From positions 84,229 through 148,228 of the forward strand of contig JAPYMA010000141.1 in assembly GCA_035041965.1 (NCBI GenBank): 64,000 bases of DNA, written 5' to 3'. Shown one piece after another: positions 61,424 through 64,000 of the stretch (the first letter of the stretch is position 1; every line of letters begins with the position of its first letter). Both the position numbers and the translations under genes were made by a program. The notes under the pieces are model-generated. The model was not told the origin of the DNA and ran no database searches. It was given only the letters and a program-made list of their open reading frames with translations. This DNA comes from Anisakis pegreffii (taxonomy: Eukaryota > Nematoda > Chromadorea > Rhabditida > Anisakidae).

Positions 61424-61510
61424 GGCTATGCTTCGAGCCAATAAAATCCAACGGCCCTCTTTAGCGCCAATTTAACCCAACGGCTCTCTTTAGAGCCACC
61501 AAGCCAATAA
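61424..61510 (+). repeat. 29-bp tandem array of histone-type 3' stem-loops (three units)
   Basis: Units start at 61424, 61453 and 61482 with exactly 29 bases between starts. The third unit holds GGCTCTCTTTAGAGCC followed by ACCA, a perfect 6-bp stem and 4-base loop with the form of the metazoan replication-dependent histone mRNA 3' stem-loop. Unit 2 (GGCCCTCTTTAGCGCC) has one stem mismatch and unit 1 (GGCTATGCTTCGAGCC) has two. The spacer ATCCAAC or ACCCAAC recurs before each of the later stems. No histone coding sequence was found upstream on this strand. Confidence 0.8.
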
Positions 61511-61543
61511 ACCAAACTCTGTTCATTTATATCTCAACATATC

Positions 61544-61559
61544 GCCTCTTTTAAGAGCC
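61544..61559 (+). repeat. Fourth, degenerate histone-type stem-loop
   Basis: GCCTCTTTTAAGAGCC keeps the 6+4+6 layout with one C/C mismatch in the stem, 62 bases after the start of the third unit of the array. Confidence 0.5.
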
Positions 61560-61599
61560 ATTATGAGCGTTTAGCCGCAGGATATCCCTGCTTCATAAA

Positions 61600-62026
61600 A
61601 TTAAAGTATTCAGAGGCTTCTAATTTAATGTCAATCTCGATGAGTTTCATCAAAATCTTATGGCTTTTTTGGTTTGCTATAATATCCCTTTTCATGCTTA
61701 AGTTTTCTTTCAAATGCATGAATCCATGCTTCCCGCATTTTTTGTTTATATTTAATTAGTTTTTTGTTTCGAACGCAGCAACAGATTAGGTGACCGAACT
61801 CAGTCATTTAGAATAATTGCATGTGTTTCGTTAGATTCATTCTGAATGAATCATATGCTATAATTGTTAGAAATATTGTTCTATGATTTTATCTGAAGAT
61901 AACAAATTTAGTGCTCCAGAGCGGTGTTCTACTTTATATGTTCACTTCGTTAGTTTCCCGTAATGGAGACGAATTAATTGTGGTAAAGAACTGGTGTCGT
62001 GATGCCTGCTTTTTTGTTGATGCTTT
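61600..62026. other. T-rich intergenic DNA
   Basis: No gene is supported. Confidence 0.5.
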
Positions 62027-62170
62027 AGTATCTGTGATAAGTTGCATGATGTGCTATTATATATGTTGTTATGTGATATGTTTTGTATGTTGTGACGTGA
62101 TTTGTGTTATATGTTGTGATGCTTTATTTATTGTATGCTGTGATATTTTTTCCATTTTCATTTTAGATGT
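62027..62170 (+). repeat. G/T-rich degenerate repeat tract
   Basis: The strand is dominated by G and T, with recurring TGTTGTGAYGTGATTT-like units (for example TATATGTTGT, TGTATGTTGTGA, TATATGTTGTGATG). It translates as a low-complexity Cys/Val/Ile string in the open frame 61911-62294, which is therefore probably not a gene. Confidence 0.65.
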
Positions 62171-62292
62171 GATTTATGTGAAAAGTGTAAAGGTTTTGGG
62201 GAGGGGGTGTCGTTATTTTCCGTTTATTTTTGTTGTTGTTGTTTGTTTCTTTTTGTTGTTGTTCTTTTATTTGTATTGTTGCTTTCGTTCTT

Positions 62293-62353
62293 GAAAGAGC
62301 TCTTTAGGGACTTCGCCTCCCGGCCACTTCGTGTGGTTATAAAGAGTTCTTTC
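62293..62353. repeat. 13-bp inverted repeat
   Basis: GAAAGAGCTCTTT (62293-62305) and AAAGAGTTCTTTC (62341-62353) are inverted repeats with one mismatch and a 35-base loop. The left arm also contains a perfect 12-base palindrome. Confidence 0.8.
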
Positions 62354-62357
62354 AATC

Positions 62358-62495
62358 GGTACTGCCTAGCTAGTGAATGACATTCGCATATTTTGTGTTC
62401 GGCCTTGTTTACGGATGAATGAATCAAAAATTATCTTTTGGATGGTGGAATTTGGGTCACCAGTAACGGGGCATGTTCACTAGCTAGGTGGTACC
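62358..62495. repeat. 20-bp inverted repeat around about 98 bases
   Basis: The arm at 62358-62377 (GGTACTGCCTAGCTAGTGAA) and the arm at 62476-62495 (TTCACTAGCTAGGTGGTACC) are inverted repeats at 18 of 20 positions. The left arm begins 5 bases after the previous inverted repeat ends. Confidence 0.85.
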
Positions 62496-63087
62496 ACCTG
62501 ATTTCCAGTTGCAACCAGAGGTCGAGGCTGTCAGTATCTTCGCGAAAACTGGGCGGGTTTGGAGAGGTGTTTATGCTAATCGAATGACAGCCGCCGCTCT
62601 GGTGCTTTGGGTAGTAAATGGCTTGTTGGCTCGGACTAGTCAGGGCTGACAAGGCGTTTTCTACCCGAAGATTCGTTCAACTGGAAGTCGGGCTTTTCTT
62701 TTCTGGGCCCCTGGTCGCGAAACGGCACTTCGGCACCCGTCTAGCGGTCAGTGGGCCCCAAAAACAGTCACGGTGGGTTGTTTGTGACGGTTATTTCTAG
62801 AAATTTTCAAATTCCCGCTTTTGAAAGGTAAGCTAATGTGTTGAGCGGTGACAGGTTGCCACATTTGTCACGAAGTCAAATTTGCGTTGTTTGTTGTTTT
62901 AATTCATTTATTTTGAGATTTTTATCCATTTTCTAATGCCTCTACTCCATGTTAGGGTTTTCCTTTTCAAGATAATGCAATGAGGGACGATAAGGAGCAA
63001 GTTTTCCGCCTAGTCACCCGAGTTATTCCGTGATTCAGATTGTAACCTTTAGTTCGTAAGTCACAATAGTAGTGTAGTTCACAATAG

Positions 63088-63176
63088 TGTTCGTCGGGGT
63101 GCAACTTTTTGGCCAGTGGATTCCGTCGGAGTAAAGTGGTCAGGAAATTGCCCTTTGTAGGGGTTCCCGACGAACA
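63088..63176. repeat. 89-bp element bounded by 11-bp perfect inverted repeats
   Basis: The segment begins TGTTCGTCGGG and ends CCCGACGAACA. The flanks share TTCACAATA (63079-63087 and 63181-63189). TCACAATAGT also repeats just upstream. The TG...CA ends with short inverted repeats are like those of LTRs or small non-autonomous elements. Confidence 0.7.
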
Positions 63177-63189
63177 ATACTTCACAATA

Positions 63190-64000
63190 TATTCCGTAAG
63201 TTGTAGACAGCTACCCGAATTATGTATTTTTCTGTTGTCTTGGACATAGCTCGTGTCAATTATAGTAGCTACGTGTCAAATCCTTCTAGACTGATTACTT
63301 TAAGCAAGTCAATTTGACCGGATTAGCTGATTTGACTAGTTGGACTGTGTTAAATGAGGTTTCTTTATCGTTATTCGGAGTTTCTTCAGATATCGGGAAT
63401 GGCATAGATGGTAATGTAAGGAATGATATTTTCGATTGATTGATCTTGAATGTATTCGATTGATCTCGCACTATAAACGACTTCAATCTTGAAAACATTC
63501 ACTATTTTTCGCCTTTTCAGAAACTTCAAAATCCCATTTTTATTCGTTTGTCTTCGAAGTTTTGTCTCATTTCTGTTGTATTCGAATTTTTGTATGCAGA
63601 GGAAATTTTTTCGCACTTTCAGTTTTTGTATCGTTCGTTCGTTGTTTTCTTTCCGCTTCTGAATGACTTTATTCAACTTTTTATTGCTGATTTGGATATA
63701 TTAACTTTTGTGTATTTATTTTTTATATAAGGCATTGTTTGATATGTGATTTTTATATTGTCACCTATCCAATTTCATATATTTGTTCGTTTGTCTCCTT
63801 TGAAAAGCAAAACATGAACTGTTTAACATTTCTTGTTCTCGTTTTCAAATGTTTATGCCTTTTCAACGCGAAATTTACGAAATATAGGTTGATTTTGAGC
63901 ATTGAGAAGAGTTTTTTCTTTCGGAATCCGAAGCTTTTTGTCGTGAATTCGTTTTGATTTTGAATGATTAATCGTCTCGTTTCCGAATGTTTTCATTCAT
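63190..64000. other. T-rich DNA to the window edge
   Basis: Frames on both strands are low-complexity (Phe/Leu-rich on plus, Lys/Asn-rich on minus). No gene is supported. Confidence 0.5.

Larger units (their letters stand above)
62290..62820. other. G+C-rich block with inverted repeats, possible mobile element or structured RNA
   Basis: About 530 bases are clearly richer in G+C than either flank. The block contains two stacked inverted repeats at its left end, GGGCCC/GGGCCCC motifs at 62706 and 62754, and ACTGGTGACCCAAAT on the minus strand near 62465, which resembles the start of an LTR-element internal region next to a primer-binding site. No reverse transcriptase or other protein domain is in view. 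Confidence 0.4.

Noticed and set aside
61911..62294. 127-codon open frame
   Set aside because: The second half is a G/T-rich repeat giving a low-complexity Cys/Val/Ile string, so it is not a credible protein.
1..64000. CRISPR array, rRNA genes, operon-type bacterial features
   Set aside because: None is present; introns, polyadenylation signals and SL-type acceptors mark this as nematode nuclear DNA.

Overview
The window is AT-rich animal DNA (roughly 35-37% G+C by eye) from a nematode. Three things point there. First, it holds transthyretin-like (TTR-like) genes, a large nematode family. Second, there is a 21-of-22 match to the nematode SL1 spliced leader, and TTTCAG-type acceptors sit a few bases 5' of start codons. 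Third, gene models resolve only when short exons with GT..AG introns are joined. The species cannot be fixed from the sequence. Genes are sparse, and most open frames are too short or too shadowed to trust.

Layout. At 1-176 (minus) is the 5' end of a small secreted cysteine-rich protein that runs off the left edge. From 2.7 to 11.1 kb (plus) there is a tandem cluster of three complete TTR-like genes. They share one exon plan (intron phases 1 and 0; exons 2 and 3 exactly 137 and 138 nt) and diverge in introns and flanks. A near-perfect 28-bp hairpin lies inside an intron of the second gene, a decayed copy of a first-gene intron lies at 4.2 kb, and an SL1-like locus lies at 8.0 kb.

Two minus-strand paralogous genes, at 14.7-16.4 kb and 34.3-37.8 kb, are the best-resolved new finding. 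Each has five exons; exons 2, 3 and 4 are identical in length between copies (184, 224, 212 nt). Each encodes a 291-292 residue protein with a signal peptide, a two-module four-cysteine ectodomain that resembles tandem fibronectin-III folds, and a hydrophobic C-terminal tail (GPI-type or single-pass anchor). The 18 kb between them holds only weak candidate exons, simple repeats and scattered islands of higher G+C. From 37.8 to 55.6 kb nothing is convincing.

At 55.6-58.6 kb (minus) is an F-box gene with downstream leucine-rich exons, most of them phase-compatible, plus an extra terminal exon and a partial duplicate of that exon carrying an internal deletion. The right end (59.5-64 kb) holds a possible exon that is open on both strands, a small acidic exon, a 29-bp tandem array of histone-type 3' stem-loops with no histone gene, and a G+C-richer block rich in inverted repeats that looks like mobile or structured-RNA DNA.

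The three TTR-like proteins and the two paralogous ectodomain proteins are all predicted to enter the secretory pathway, so the supported coding content is mainly secreted or cell-surface. No tRNA, rRNA, CRISPR array or complete transposon was found.
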